Origin: Rhodoferax sp. WC2427
GTDB lineage: Bacteria; Pseudomonadota; Gammaproteobacteria; Burkholderiales; Burkholderiaceae_C
DNA: 64,000 bases
NCBI RefSeq assembly: GCF_040822085.1
Contig: NZ_CP162006.1
Location: forward strand, 1,302,001-1,366,000
Direction of reading: 5' to 3'
Shown: positions 1-7,444 of the stretch, piece after piece
Layout of the letters: every line of letters starts with the position of its first letter
How positions within the stretch are numbered: the first letter of the stretch is position 1
Program-made: the position numbers and the translations under genes
The notes under the pieces: model-generated
What the model saw: the letters and a program-made list of their open reading frames with translations, nothing else
What the model was told of the DNA's origin: nothing
Databases searched by the model: none

Positions 1-628
1 GCGTGTACAGAAAAGTCTGCCGCAGGTACATGAACAGCGCCAGCAGCCCCATACCCGTTAAAGCCGCCACCCCAATGCGGCTGAGCAGCAGCGATGCGTA
101 AATGCCCTGCCGGTTCTCGGTGATGGTCTGGTTCTGGTGCGCCAACAGTTCGCTGCTGGTTTTGCGGACCACGTCCATCAGCTCTTTGCCAATATCGCTC
201 AGCATGATCTCTTTGGCGGCTTCCGGCTTGCCGTCGTCGATCATCTGGACCGTCAGGGCCAGTTCGGACAGCTTGGCTTCGGTAGCTTCGTGGAGCTTGC
301 CAAAAATAGCCGCTGACTCGGGCTTGGAGCTGTAGTACGGCACGAGGTAGTCCAGTGCGGTACGGACCTTTTTGACGGCCTCGTCATAGGGAGCGCGGTA
401 CTCTTTGCGGCCCGTGACCAGGTAGCCCCGTTCGCTGGTTTCGGCGTTGGCCACGCCGTCGGCCAGGTTCTGGATACCGTCTTTGGCCTGCAACATCGCG
501 GGCACGGCGTCCAGCCGGGCCACCGAGCGTTGGTAGGAACCTTCGCTGATCATCAGAATCGACAGCGCAAAACCGCCCGCCAACAAGAATGCCGTCCGAT
601 TGCCACTTACGACCTTGATAAATCTCAT
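1..628 (-). CDS. CHASE3-domain membrane sensor, partial (C-terminus outside window)
   Basis: The gene is read leftwards from the ATG at 628 and runs off the window edge, so only about 209 N-terminal residues are visible. A first membrane segment lies at about residues 12-28. A periplasmic CHASE3-type sensor domain follows, with the hallmark stretch NAETSERGYLVTG, and a second hydrophobic segment begins near residue 187. CHASE3 domains head histidine kinases, chemotaxis receptors and cyclases, and the output domain is not visible here. The gene diverges by 59 bp from a NarL-type response regulator and a REC-only protein lies just beyond that, so a sensor kinase feeding these regulators is the favoured reading. 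That role is inference. Confidence 0.8.
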   Translation of the reverse strand, partial: MRFIKVVSGNRTAFLLAGGFALSILMISEGSYQRSVARLDAVPAMLQAKDGIQNLADGVANAETSERGYLVTGRKEYRAPYDEAVKKVRTALDYLVPYYSSKPESAAIFGKLHEATEAKLSELALTVQMIDDGKPEAAKEIMLSDIGKELMDVVRKTSSELLAHQNQTITENRQGIYASLLLSRIGVAALTGMGLLALFMYLRQTFLYT

Positions 629-687
629 CTTATGTGCTCTGTCAAAAATGTGTGATCATGTAGGAGAAAGAAGTACCCTTACACACC

Positions 688-1320
688 ATGATCCGAATTG
701 CAATTGTTGATGACCATGCGATGGTCCGCGCTGGCTTGCGCCAGTTTTTTGCCGACCAAATCGACTTCTCTGTGGTGGCGGAAGCCACCAACGGCCGCGA
801 GGCGCTGGATATCGTGCGCAAGGGCGAGGTCGATGTGGTGGTGATGGACATCTCCATGCCCGACCACAGCGGTGTCGACGCGCTGGTGGCCATCAAGGCC
901 CGTGCCCCCGACCTGCCGGTGCTCATCCTCAGCGGCTTTGCCGAAGAGCATTACGCCACCACCTTGCTGCGCCAGGGCGCCAGCGGCTACCTGAACAAAG
1001 ACTGCGACCCCGATGAAATCGTCAAGGCCATCCGCACCGTGTGCCGTGGCCGCAAGTACATCACCGCCGGTGTTGCCGAGCGCCTGGCCGAAGGCCTGAG
1101 CGGCGGGGGCGACAAGCCTTTGCACGAGCAGCTGTCCGAGCGCGAATTGCAGGTATTCTTGCGGCTGGCCAAGGGTGAAACCATTGGCCACATGGCTGTC
1201 AGCATGTCGCTCAGTGTCAAAACCGTCAGCACCTACCGTACGCGGGTGATGGAGAAAATGCTGCTGGAATCCAATAGCGACCTGACCTATTACGCTCTGA
1301 AAAACGGGTTGATCCAGTAG
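688..1320 (+). CDS. NarL/FixJ-family response regulator (REC + LuxR HTH)
   Basis: A 210-residue response regulator. The receiver domain (about 1-120) has the acidic pair D8/D9, the phospho-acceptor D54 in VVMDISMP and the conserved lysine in LNKD. The C-terminal LuxR-type helix-turn-helix (about 145-205) contains SERELQVFLRLAKG and SLSVKTVSTYRTRVMEK. It belongs to the NarL/GacA/UvrY class, which binds palindromes of the TGTAAG-N6-CTTACA kind, and such sites occur 0.6-1.6 kb downstream. It diverges from the CHASE3 sensor gene, its likely partner. An AGGAGA sequence lies about 21 nt before the ATG, so the start is supported mainly by the domain fit. Confidence 0.93.
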   Translation: MIRIAIVDDHAMVRAGLRQFFADQIDFSVVAEATNGREALDIVRKGEVDVVVMDISMPDHSGVDALVAIKARAPDLPVLILSGFAEEHYATTLLRQGASGYLNKDCDPDEIVKAIRTVCRGRKYITAGVAERLAEGLSGGGDKPLHEQLSERELQVFLRLAKGETIGHMAVSMSLSVKTVSTYRTRVMEKMLLESNSDLTYYALKNGLIQ

Positions 1321-1340
1321 GCTGCGGCCTGTGCCGTGGG

Positions 1341-1751
1341 TCATGCCAGCGTGGCGGTGTCTGTATCGCCGGTGCGGCCCTCGGCCAGGTGGCCACAGTA
1401 GGTGATCAGGGCGTCAATCTCGTTGGATTTGTCAAACACCCGGTCGGCACCCAGTTCCAGGCATTTGCGCCGCATATCGGCGGTGGCGTAGTTGCTCAGT
1501 ACCACCAGGCTGCGCCGTGAATGGCTGGAGTGTGCCGAGCGCAGCACGCCCAGGCCGGAGCCGGCTTTCAGGAAAATATCCACAATCACCAGGTCGGCGT
1601 GGTTCTGGGGCGCAGTGAGCCACTGCACGGCTGTGCTTTCGTCTTCGGCGGTGCCAATCACTTTCACCGGGACGAGTTCTTCCAGTGTGGCGATCAGACT
1701 TTCGCGGATGACGGGGCTGTCTTCGACGATATACGTCTTGAGTTGGGGCAT
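1341..1751 (-). CDS. Stand-alone receiver (REC-only) protein
   Basis: A 136-residue protein made almost entirely of one CheY-like receiver domain: the acidic cluster E10/D11, phospho-acceptor D58 in LVIVDIFLKAG, and a conserved lysine in VFDKSNE. No output domain follows. The frame is open upstream to an ATG at 1835, but the short form starting MPQLKTYIVEDSP fits the receiver fold, so 1751 is preferred; AGGA lies 17 nt upstream. It is convergent with the NarL-type regulator, with only 20 bp between the stop codons. It could be a phosphate sink or relay for the neighbouring CHASE3 sensor (inference). Confidence 0.85.
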   Translation of the reverse strand: MPQLKTYIVEDSPVIRESLIATLEELVPVKVIGTAEDESTAVQWLTAPQNHADLVIVDIFLKAGSGLGVLRSAHSSHSRRSLVVLSNYATADMRRKCLELGADRVFDKSNEIDALITYCGHLAEGRTGDTDTATLA

Positions 1752-1915
1752 GGAGTCTGACACTACTTCCTGGGTTCCAACACGGCTAAGTGCGGGCCCT
1801 ACGTTACCAAATTCTGCAGTTTGGGTGCAATCCATGCCGCAGGCAAACTACAAATACATTGATTCAGTATGCCCTCGAAACCTGGTCCGGGACATCGGGC
1901 ACATGCGCTACACCG

Positions 1916-1933
1916 TGTAAGACATTTCTTACA
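1916..1933 (+). promoter_or_regulatory. GacA/UvrY-type operator, perfect palindrome
   Basis: TGTAAG-ACATTT-CTTACA is a perfect match to the known GacA/UvrY box TGTAAG-N6-CTTACA. It lies about 150 bp upstream of the exported crystallin/glycine-zipper gene. A NarL-class regulator is encoded in the same cluster. That this regulator binds here is inference. Confidence 0.65.
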
Positions 1934-1954
1934 GATTGGGGATGGCGGCGGCGC

Positions 1955-1972
1955 TGTAGGACAAACACTACC
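1955..1972 (+). promoter_or_regulatory. Second GacA-like box (degenerate)
   Basis: TGTAGG-ACAAAC-ACTACC has the same layout as the perfect box 22 bp upstream, with a good left half and a weaker right half. The centre-to-centre distance is 39 bp, close to an integral number of helical turns, which suits cooperative binding. Confidence 0.45.
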
Positions 1973-2079
1973 CCGCTGCGCGGCCCCGTCCGCTTCGCAG
2001 CGCCTGCGTGTCTGTGGACACTACTGGTAAGCCCCGGACACATGCGCTCCGGGATTTCCAAAATCAACAGGAGACCGCA

Positions 2080-2883
2080 ATGCATACCCCTTTCAAAACC
2101 GCTCTGGCTATCGCCACCCTGGCCCTTGCCGGGCAGGCTTTCGCACAGGCCACCTTTTACGAAAACGAGAACTTCCAGGGCCGCTCGTTTACCAGCCAGA
2201 ACCAGATCGACAACTTCCAGCGCTATGGCTTCAACGACCGCGCCTCGTCGGTAGTGGTGCTGGGCCAGCGCCAGGAAGTATGTGAAGACTCGGAATTCAG
2301 TGGCCGCTGCGTGGTGTTGCGCCCCGGGCGCTACCCGTCGCTGGCGGCCATGGGTCTGAACGACCGCGTGTCGTCGGTGCGCGTGGTGGCTGGCAACCGC
2401 CGGGTGGACGACCGCCGTTACGCGCCGCCGCCCGAGCCGGTCTATGACAACCGCCGCCGCAACAATGAACGCCTGTACGAGGCCGATGTGACCTCGGTGC
2501 GCGCAGTGGTGGGCCCGCCCCAGCAGCGCTGCTGGATGGAGAAGGAAGAAGTGCAGCAGCAACAAGGCGGTGCCAACATTGGCGGTGCCGTGGTGGGAGC
2601 CCTGCTGGGCGGCGTGCTGGGCCACCAGGTCGGTGGCGGACGCGGCCAGGACATTGCCACGGCCGGTGGCGCCGTAGCCGGTGCCGCATTGGGCTCCCAG
2701 GTGGGACGCAACGGCGGTGGCCAGCCCGCGCAAAACGTACAGCGCTGCGCCAATGAGCCTGCGGCACGCCCCGCTTACTGGGACGTGACCTACAACTTCC
2801 GGGGCCAGGAGCACCGTATCCAGATGACCACAGAGCCTGGTCGCACGGTCACCGTCAACCGCCAGGGTGAACCGCGGGTTTGA
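2080..2883 (+). CDS. Exported beta/gamma-crystallin-like protein with glycine-zipper segment
   Basis: A 267-residue exported protein. The ATG at 2080 follows AGGAG by a normal spacing and opens a clear signal peptide ending QAFA, with cleavage before QATFYE. Residues about 24-100 look like a beta/gamma-crystallin domain: two Greek-key style repeats, FYENENFQGRSF and CEDSEFSGRCVVL, each ending in DRxSSVxV. A proline/arginine-rich linker follows. A glycine-zipper stretch (about 160-210, GGAVVGALLGGVLGHQVGGG) of the Rick_17kDa or 2TM class could insert in or oligomerise on the outer membrane. A C-terminal beta-rich tail completes it. The exact role is unknown. Stress-inducible envelope function is inferred from the GacA-like boxes upstream. 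Confidence 0.85.
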   Translation: MHTPFKTALAIATLALAGQAFAQATFYENENFQGRSFTSQNQIDNFQRYGFNDRASSVVVLGQRQEVCEDSEFSGRCVVLRPGRYPSLAAMGLNDRVSSVRVVAGNRRVDDRRYAPPPEPVYDNRRRNNERLYEADVTSVRAVVGPPQQRCWMEKEEVQQQQGGANIGGAVVGALLGGVLGHQVGGGRGQDIATAGGAVAGAALGSQVGRNGGGQPAQNVQRCANEPAARPAYWDVTYNFRGQEHRIQMTTEPGRTVTVNRQGEPRV

Positions 2884-2897
2884 TGGGGACACACTGG

Positions 2898-2924
2898 AAA
2901 AAGGGCCCTTCGGGGCCTTTTTTT
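2898..2924 (+). terminator. Rho-independent terminator
   Basis: A hairpin with a TTCG loop, GGGCC-type stem and A/T flanks followed by seven T, 15 bp after the crystallin-like gene. Confidence 0.85.
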
Positions 2925-2936
2925 GCGCCTGCTACC

Positions 2937-2960
2937 TTGTGTAGGACATCCGCTACACAA
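2937..2960 (+). promoter_or_regulatory. Perfect 8-bp-arm palindrome, GacA-like box
   Basis: The arms TTGTGTAG and CTACACAA flank GACATCCG. The inner part reads TGTAGG-ACATCC-GCTACA (2940-2957), the same layout as the boxes at 1916 and 1955 and sharing the ACA centre. It sits about 85 bp before the start of the next exported protein, in an operator position. Confidence 0.6.
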
Positions 2961-3042
2961 AGCTGCGGCGCTGTCTGCTGTGCCCCAGACCCGGCGCGAA
3001 GCACACTGAACTCCGGTTTTCACCACTACGAAAGGAACCCCT

Positions 3043-3591
3043 ATGCACACACTTAACTTCAAAGCTTCGCTCCTCGCCGCCTCCCTGCTGGTACTGTCTT
3101 CCGCCTATGCGGAAAACCTGACCAAAGACGAATACGCTGCTGGCAAGACCCGCATCAGCGCTGACTACAAGACCGACAAGGCAGCTTGCGGCTCTTTGGC
3201 CAAAAACGCCAAGGATGTCTGCATGGAAGAAGCCAAGGCCAAGGAAAAAGTGGCTACTGCTGAACTGAAGTACGCCTTTTCCGGTAAACCCGCCGACCAC
3301 ACCAAAGCGATGGAAGTCAAGGCCGAAACCGACTATGCCGTAGCCAAGGAAAAATGTGACGACAAGGCAGGTAACGACAAATCGGTGTGCGTCAAGGAAG
3401 CCAAGGCCATCGAAGTGAAAGCCTTGACCGATGCCCGCACCAGCGAAAAAATCGGCGAAGTCAAGAAAGACGCCGCCGAAGACAAGCGCGACGCCGACTA
3501 CAAGGTTGCAGCCCAGAAGTGCGATGCCATGGCCGGTGCTGCCAGAGACAGCTGTATTGCTGCCGCCAAGGCCAAGTTCGGCAAATCCTGA
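3043..3591 (+). CDS. Exported lysine/alanine-rich protein with three Cys-x10-Cys repeats
   Basis: A 182-residue protein with a signal peptide (about 1-23, ending SSAYA) and a charged, helix-forming mature part. Three units carry a cysteine pair spaced by exactly ten residues: CGSLAKNAKDVC, CDDKAGNDKSVC and CIAAAKAKFG preceded by CDAMAGAARDS. Each is followed by xxAKA. The even cysteine count and periplasmic location suggest three intramolecular disulfides pinning helical hairpins. AAAGGAA lies 7-8 nt before the ATG. No known enzyme family is recognised. It shares its operator type with the preceding exported gene, so a common stress regulon is likely (inference). Confidence 0.8.
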   Translation: MHTLNFKASLLAASLLVLSSAYAENLTKDEYAAGKTRISADYKTDKAACGSLAKNAKDVCMEEAKAKEKVATAELKYAFSGKPADHTKAMEVKAETDYAVAKEKCDDKAGNDKSVCVKEAKAIEVKALTDARTSEKIGEVKKDAAEDKRDADYKVAAQKCDAMAGAARDSCIAAAKAKFGKS

Positions 3592-3611
3592 TAGCCAACG
3601 GGGACTAAAAC

Positions 3612-3637
3612 AGGCCGGTGCAAACCGGCCTTTTTTT
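3612..3637 (+). terminator. Rho-independent terminator
   Basis: Perfect stem AGGCCGGT / ACCGGCCT with loop GCAA and a T run, 20 bp after the Cys-repeat gene. Confidence 0.9.
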
Positions 3638-3657
3638 ATGGGCTTTTTAGACCTCTA

Positions 3658-3697
3658 GCGCTTATTCCATCAGCGTAGGAAGCTATTTAATATGTAG
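3658..3697 (+). repeat. Dispersed hairpin repeat, copy 1
   Basis: GCGCTTATTCCATCAGCG followed by TAGGAAGCTAT and an A/T-rich tail ending GTAG. It lies between convergent genes and overlaps the last codons and stop (3687-3689) of the GGDEF gene. Confidence 0.8.
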
Positions 3698-5396
3698 CAG
3701 AAATTTTGCGCCGGTACATGTCGGCATCGGCCTGGCGCACCAGGTCTTCGGCATCGACCGCGGTGCCGGGGAAGAGGGCTACGCCGATGGACGCACCCCG
3801 GAAGGCTTTCGGGGCCAGCTGGGGCAGGGGCTCGCCCAGGGCCTGCTCGATCTTGTCGCGGATCTGTTCGGCCACGGCCCTGTCGGCCACCGGGTCCAGC
3901 AGCACCACGAATTCGTCGCCCGCGTAGCGGGCCACCGTATCGCTGCTGCGGGTGGCTTGGCGCAGGCGCTCGGCGGTGGCCACCAGGACCCGGTCGCCCA
4001 CATCGTGGCCCAGGGTGTCGTTGATGGCTTTGAACTTGTTCAGGTCGATGAACAGCACCGCAAACGGCTGCTGGTCGGCCTGGCGGCGGCCCCGCTCCAG
4101 CCGGTCGCCCAGGGTGCGCATCAGCCATTCGCGGTTGTGCAGGCCGGTCAGCGCATCGGTGCGCAAGCGCAGCTGCATCTGGCGAAAAGTCTGGGCCAGT
4201 TCACCAATGGTGCCGCGGCCCCGCACGTTCACCACCGCATCCAGATGGCCTTCGCCCACCCGGCGGGCGGCCTCGGTGAGGTGTTGCAGGTCGGCGCTGA
4301 GCCAGTTCAGGATCAGCAGACCCAGGGCGATCGCCGCCACGGAGGCGCCGGTGCCAATCGCCGCCGTGCGCACCACGTTGGCACTCACATCCCGCATGAA
4401 GTCGCTGCGCGGCACCGCCACCACCACCAGCCAGTCCAGCCCGGCATCGTCGCGCAGGCGGCTGAAGGCCAACTGCACCGCCACGCCCTCGGGGCCGTTG
4501 ACGCGCATCGACACCGGCGCTTCGGGGCCGGTATGGGTTTGCAGCCACGCGCTGACGGTTTCGTACGCCGCCTGCTGCAACGGGTCGCCACTGGCGACGG
4601 CATTGATGCGGGTACTGGGCTGGCCGGTGGCATAGCGGACATTGGGCGTGCGCGACGAGGCGATGAGCTCGCCCTTGGTTTCGATGATGAAGGCCAGCCC
4701 GTGCTCGCTGATGGACAGGGTGCGCACAAACTCGTTCAGCCGGGTCAGGGCCACGTCGGTCGCCACCACGCCCTGCATCTGGCCCCGTGCGTCCAGCACG
4801 CGCTTGGCCCGGGTCACCACCAGGTCGTTGGTCAGTGCATCGATGTACACCGCCGTCCACACCAGGGTGGGGCTGGTTTTGGCCAGGGTGTACCAGGGGC
4901 GGGTGCGCGCGTCCAGCGGGCCCGGGCTGGTGCGCGTGTCGGTCAGGGGGCCATCGATGCTGCGCACGGTAAAGCTCTCCCGGGGCGATAGCGGGCCCAT
5001 GCGGGTCATCCAGTCGGCCAGATCCGGGCCCCGGCGGTACAGGGACGCCAACTGGCCAGCCTCGTTGCCGTAGTAGGCATGGTTGTTCGGGTTGGTGTAG
5101 AGCCCGGTGGCCGCCCAGAGGCGGGCGCGCAGGGCGGCCTGGTTTTCAAAAGCGGTGGGGCTGGTGCTCAGGCCATGCGGAAAGGCGGTTTCCAGCACGG
5201 CCGCCGACCCCAGCAAATGCCGGTCTACCGCCTGTTCGATGCGGGCCACGGTTTCTAGCAGCAACTGGTTCGACAGGCTATCGACCACCTCGCTGCCGGT
5301 GCGGTACGACAAGGCCCCCACCAGCGTGGCCACGCCCAGCACCAGCGCCACGTAGGGAACGGTCAGCCACTGGCGCAATGAGAAACGGACAAGCAT
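3687..5396 (-). CDS. Membrane diguanylate cyclase (Cache-HAMP-GGDEF)
   Basis: A 569-residue membrane protein expected to make cyclic di-GMP. A membrane segment (about 12-32) is followed by a large periplasmic dCache sensor (about 35-330, with RPWYTLAKTSPTLVWTAVYID and DWLVVVAVPRSDF), a second membrane segment (about 345-365), a HAMP helix and a C-terminal GGDEF domain. The signature reads AGDEF instead of GGDEF, a variant reported as active in some cyclases; the substrate segments FIDLNKFKAINDTLGHDVGD and ASIGVALFPG are intact. AAGG lies 10 nt before the start. The last residues and the stop codon are built from a dispersed repeat. Confidence 0.92.
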   Translation of the reverse strand: MLVRFSLRQWLTVPYVALVLGVATLVGALSYRTGSEVVDSLSNQLLLETVARIEQAVDRHLLGSAAVLETAFPHGLSTSPTAFENQAALRARLWAATGLYTNPNNHAYYGNEAGQLASLYRRGPDLADWMTRMGPLSPRESFTVRSIDGPLTDTRTSPGPLDARTRPWYTLAKTSPTLVWTAVYIDALTNDLVVTRAKRVLDARGQMQGVVATDVALTRLNEFVRTLSISEHGLAFIIETKGELIASSRTPNVRYATGQPSTRINAVASGDPLQQAAYETVSAWLQTHTGPEAPVSMRVNGPEGVAVQLAFSRLRDDAGLDWLVVVAVPRSDFMRDVSANVVRTAAIGTGASVAAIALGLLILNWLSADLQHLTEAARRVGEGHLDAVVNVRGRGTIGELAQTFRQMQLRLRTDALTGLHNREWLMRTLGDRLERGRRQADQQPFAVLFIDLNKFKAINDTLGHDVGDRVLVATAERLRQATRSSDTVARYAGDEFVVLLDPVADRAVAEQIRDKIEQALGEPLPQLAPKAFRGASIGVALFPGTAVDAEDLVRQADADMYRRKISATY

Positions 5397-5462
5397 GCAA
5401 AAGACCTTTCAACGGCCAGGGCAGCCGGATGCCCCCATTTTTATACGTCAAACAGGCTGCCA

Positions 5463-5502
5463 GTGCTGAATGAGAGAGCGTAGGCAGCTATGGAAAGTGT
5501 AG
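5463..5502 (+). repeat. Dispersed hairpin repeat, degenerate copy 2
   Basis: GTGCTGAATGAGAGAGCG then TAGGCAGCTAT and an AAAGTGTAG tail. The second half matches the family and the hairpin arm is decayed. Confidence 0.5.
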
Positions 5503-5616
5503 TGGAGCAGAAACCGGCCGGATGCGCCAGCCGGTAGCCAGACACTGTATATCGGCCCGCGTTCAGCGGCGCAATTACCGCTACCTCTGCTGGGCCATGT
5601 GTGGCAAGATGGCCGC

Positions 5617-5907
5617 ATGAGCCAAACATTTGGGATGGAAATGCCCCGCGACACTGACCCGACCGCCCATCGGCAACCCGTGCGCTTTTTGGTGGTGATC
5701 GACTCGGGCGGGTCGATGGTGGCGCGGTTGTTTTTGTCCACGCACGAACTGACCGCCGAGTTCGATGCCATGGTGGAGGAGGTCACGGCCATGACCCAGG
5801 GCCTCACGCCCGAAACCGGTGCCATGGGCCCCGAATGGGACGTGGCCTTGCAGGGCCACAACGCCACCGAGCGGGCGGCGGCGCTGGTCTACACCCTGCC
5901 GATCTGA
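5617..5907 (+). CDS. Small hypothetical protein
   Basis: A 96-residue soluble protein with no recognised family. It has a basic N-terminal patch, a predicted strand PVRFLVVIDSGGSMVARLFL and two acidic helices. An in-frame ATG at 5599 would add six residues; neither start has a convincing ribosome-binding site. It ends 18 bp before the stop of ppsR on the opposite strand. Reasons to treat it as real: the composition is that of an ordinary cytoplasmic protein and nothing else fills the gap. Function unknown. Confidence 0.55.
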   Translation: MSQTFGMEMPRDTDPTAHRQPVRFLVVIDSGGSMVARLFLSTHELTAEFDAMVEEVTAMTQGLTPETGAMGPEWDVALQGHNATERAAALVYTLPI

Positions 5908-5925
5908 CCCTGCAGCGTCTGCGCT

Positions 5926-6747
5926 TCAGTACACCAGCCGCTCGGGCTTGATCTCTTGCAGGATGGTGGTGGCAATCTCTTCAATCGACTTGGTGGTGCT
6001 GGAGAGCCAGCGGATGCCGCTGCGGCGCATCATGGCCTCGGCCTCGCTCACCTCCATGCGGCAGTTCTCCAGCGCAGCGTATTTGGAGTTGGGGCGGCGC
6101 TCATTGCGGATCTCGCTCAGGCGCTCGGGCTGGATCGACAGACCGAAAATCTTCTTGCGGTGCTCCAGCAGCGCGGGCGGGAGCTGGCGGCGCTCGAAGT
6201 CTTCCGGGATCAGCGGGTAGTTTGCCGCCTTCAGGCCGTACTGCATGGCCAGGTACAGCGCGGTGGGGGTTTTGCCGCTGCGGCTTACGCCCACCAGAAT
6301 CACATCGGCCTTGCCCAGGTCGCGGTGGGTCTGGCCGTCGTCATGCTCCAGGCTGAAGTTGATGGCCTCGATGCGGTCGGTATAGGCCTGGCTTTTGCTC
6401 ACATCGCTGAAGCGGCCAATGCGGTGGTTGGACTTGATGCCCAGCTCGGCCTCCAGCGGGTTCACAAAGGTGCCAAACATGTCCAGCAGCATGCCCTTGC
6501 AGTTCTCGGTGATCACCCGCAGCACGTCCATGTTGACCAGGGTGGTGAAGACGATGGGCCGCCGCCCCTCCAGCTCGGCCGTGTGGTTGATCTGCCGCAC
6601 CGCCTGGTGGGCCTTGTCTACCGTATCGGTAAACGGCAGCCGCACATGGCGCGGGGCCATGGCGAACTGCGCCAGGATGGCGTTGCCAAATGTTTCGGCG
6701 GTGATGCCGGTGCCATCGGAGATAAAAAATACGGTGCGGTCGGTCAT
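5926..6747 (-). CDS. ppsR: Phosphoenolpyruvate synthase regulatory protein (bifunctional kinase/phosphorylase)
   Basis: A 273-residue member of the DUF299/PpsR family (the E. coli protein has 277). These enzymes use ADP to phosphorylate, and Pi to dephosphorylate, a threonine next to the catalytic histidine of PEP synthase, switching it off and on. The N-terminus [21 protein letters not shown] and the P-loop-like GVSRSGKT (residues 153-160) are diagnostic. Its target, ppsA, is also in the window at 50.1 kb on the other strand, so the pair is unlinked but present. The gene stands alone, 27 bp upstream of the sugar-phosphate pair's stop codon. Confidence 0.96.
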   Translation of the reverse strand: MTDRTVFFISDGTGITAETFGNAILAQFAMAPRHVRLPFTDTVDKAHQAVRQINHTAELEGRRPIVFTTLVNMDVLRVITENCKGMLLDMFGTFVNPLEAELGIKSNHRIGRFSDVSKSQAYTDRIEAINFSLEHDDGQTHRDLGKADVILVGVSRSGKTPTALYLAMQYGLKAANYPLIPEDFERRQLPPALLEHRKKIFGLSIQPERLSEIRNERRPNSKYAALENCRMEVSEAEAMMRRSGIRWLSSTTKSIEEIATTILQEIKPERLVY

Positions 6748-6774
6748 GCACCCATTTTGCAGGATGACTAAGGG

Positions 6775-7440
6775 TTACACGCCGCCTAGTGCCGCCGCAT
6801 CCGCCAAAAAACCACGCTCGGCATCCAGCGTGGCGGTGTGGTCAAACAGCTCGGTGAACAGCTTGGGCGGAATGGTGATGGCGCCCACGCCCAGCTGCAG
6901 CAGCGCCAGGTAGGCTGCGCGCGAGCGGATGCTGGCCACCAGCAGGCGGGTTTCGGTGCCTGCCAGCAGGCTTTGCATCTGGCCGATCAGGGCCAGGCCG
7001 TCCACGCCGGAATCTTCCAGCCGGCCCAGGTAGGGCGCGGCATAGGCAGCACCCAGCTGCCCGGCAAAGTGGGCCTGCTCGGGTGCGTACACCGCGGTGT
7101 AGGTGACGGGAATGCTGCTGGCGCTGAGCTCGGCCCCGGCGCGCAGGCCGTCGCGGGTGGCGGGGATTTTGATGACCAACTGGCCGGGGTTGAACTGGCG
7201 CACCAGTTGCCGGGCATCGGCCAGGATGCCGTCGGTATCGGCCGCATGCACCTGGGCCTGCACCTGCTTGGCGCCCAGCTTGATGGCGTTGGTCAGCAGC
7301 TCGGGCAGCCCGTCGCGGGTCACGCCTGCGCGGCGCAGCAGCGTGGGGTTGGTGGTGATGCCGTGCACCGCAGGGTGGGGCAGGCAGGTTTGCAGATCGG
7401 CCAGATCGGCGCTGTCGAGGTAGAGGTGGAAGGCGGCCAT
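6775..7440 (-). CDS. Transaldolase / fructose-6-phosphate aldolase-like protein
   Basis: A 221-residue TIM-barrel aldolase, the length of FSA/TalC-type enzymes (about 220) rather than of full transaldolases (over 300). Visible residues: D9 in LYLDSADL, GITTNPTLL (28-35), the Schiff-base lysine K91 in LVIKIPAT and the ASIRS phosphate-site motif. The ATG at 7440 is chosen because it starts at the first barrel strand and lies 4 bp from the upstream stop; a frame extension to 7539 overlaps the kinase gene. Translationally coupled to the PfkB kinase, which suggests handling of a ketose or its phosphate. The substrate cannot be read from sequence. Confidence 0.87.
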   Translation of the reverse strand: MAAFHLYLDSADLADLQTCLPHPAVHGITTNPTLLRRAGVTRDGLPELLTNAIKLGAKQVQAQVHAADTDGILADARQLVRQFNPGQLVIKIPATRDGLRAGAELSASSIPVTYTAVYAPEQAHFAGQLGAAYAAPYLGRLEDSGVDGLALIGQMQSLLAGTETRLLVASIRSRAAYLALLQLGVGAITIPPKLFTELFDHTATLDAERGFLADAAALGGV

Positions 7441-7444
7441 AGCG

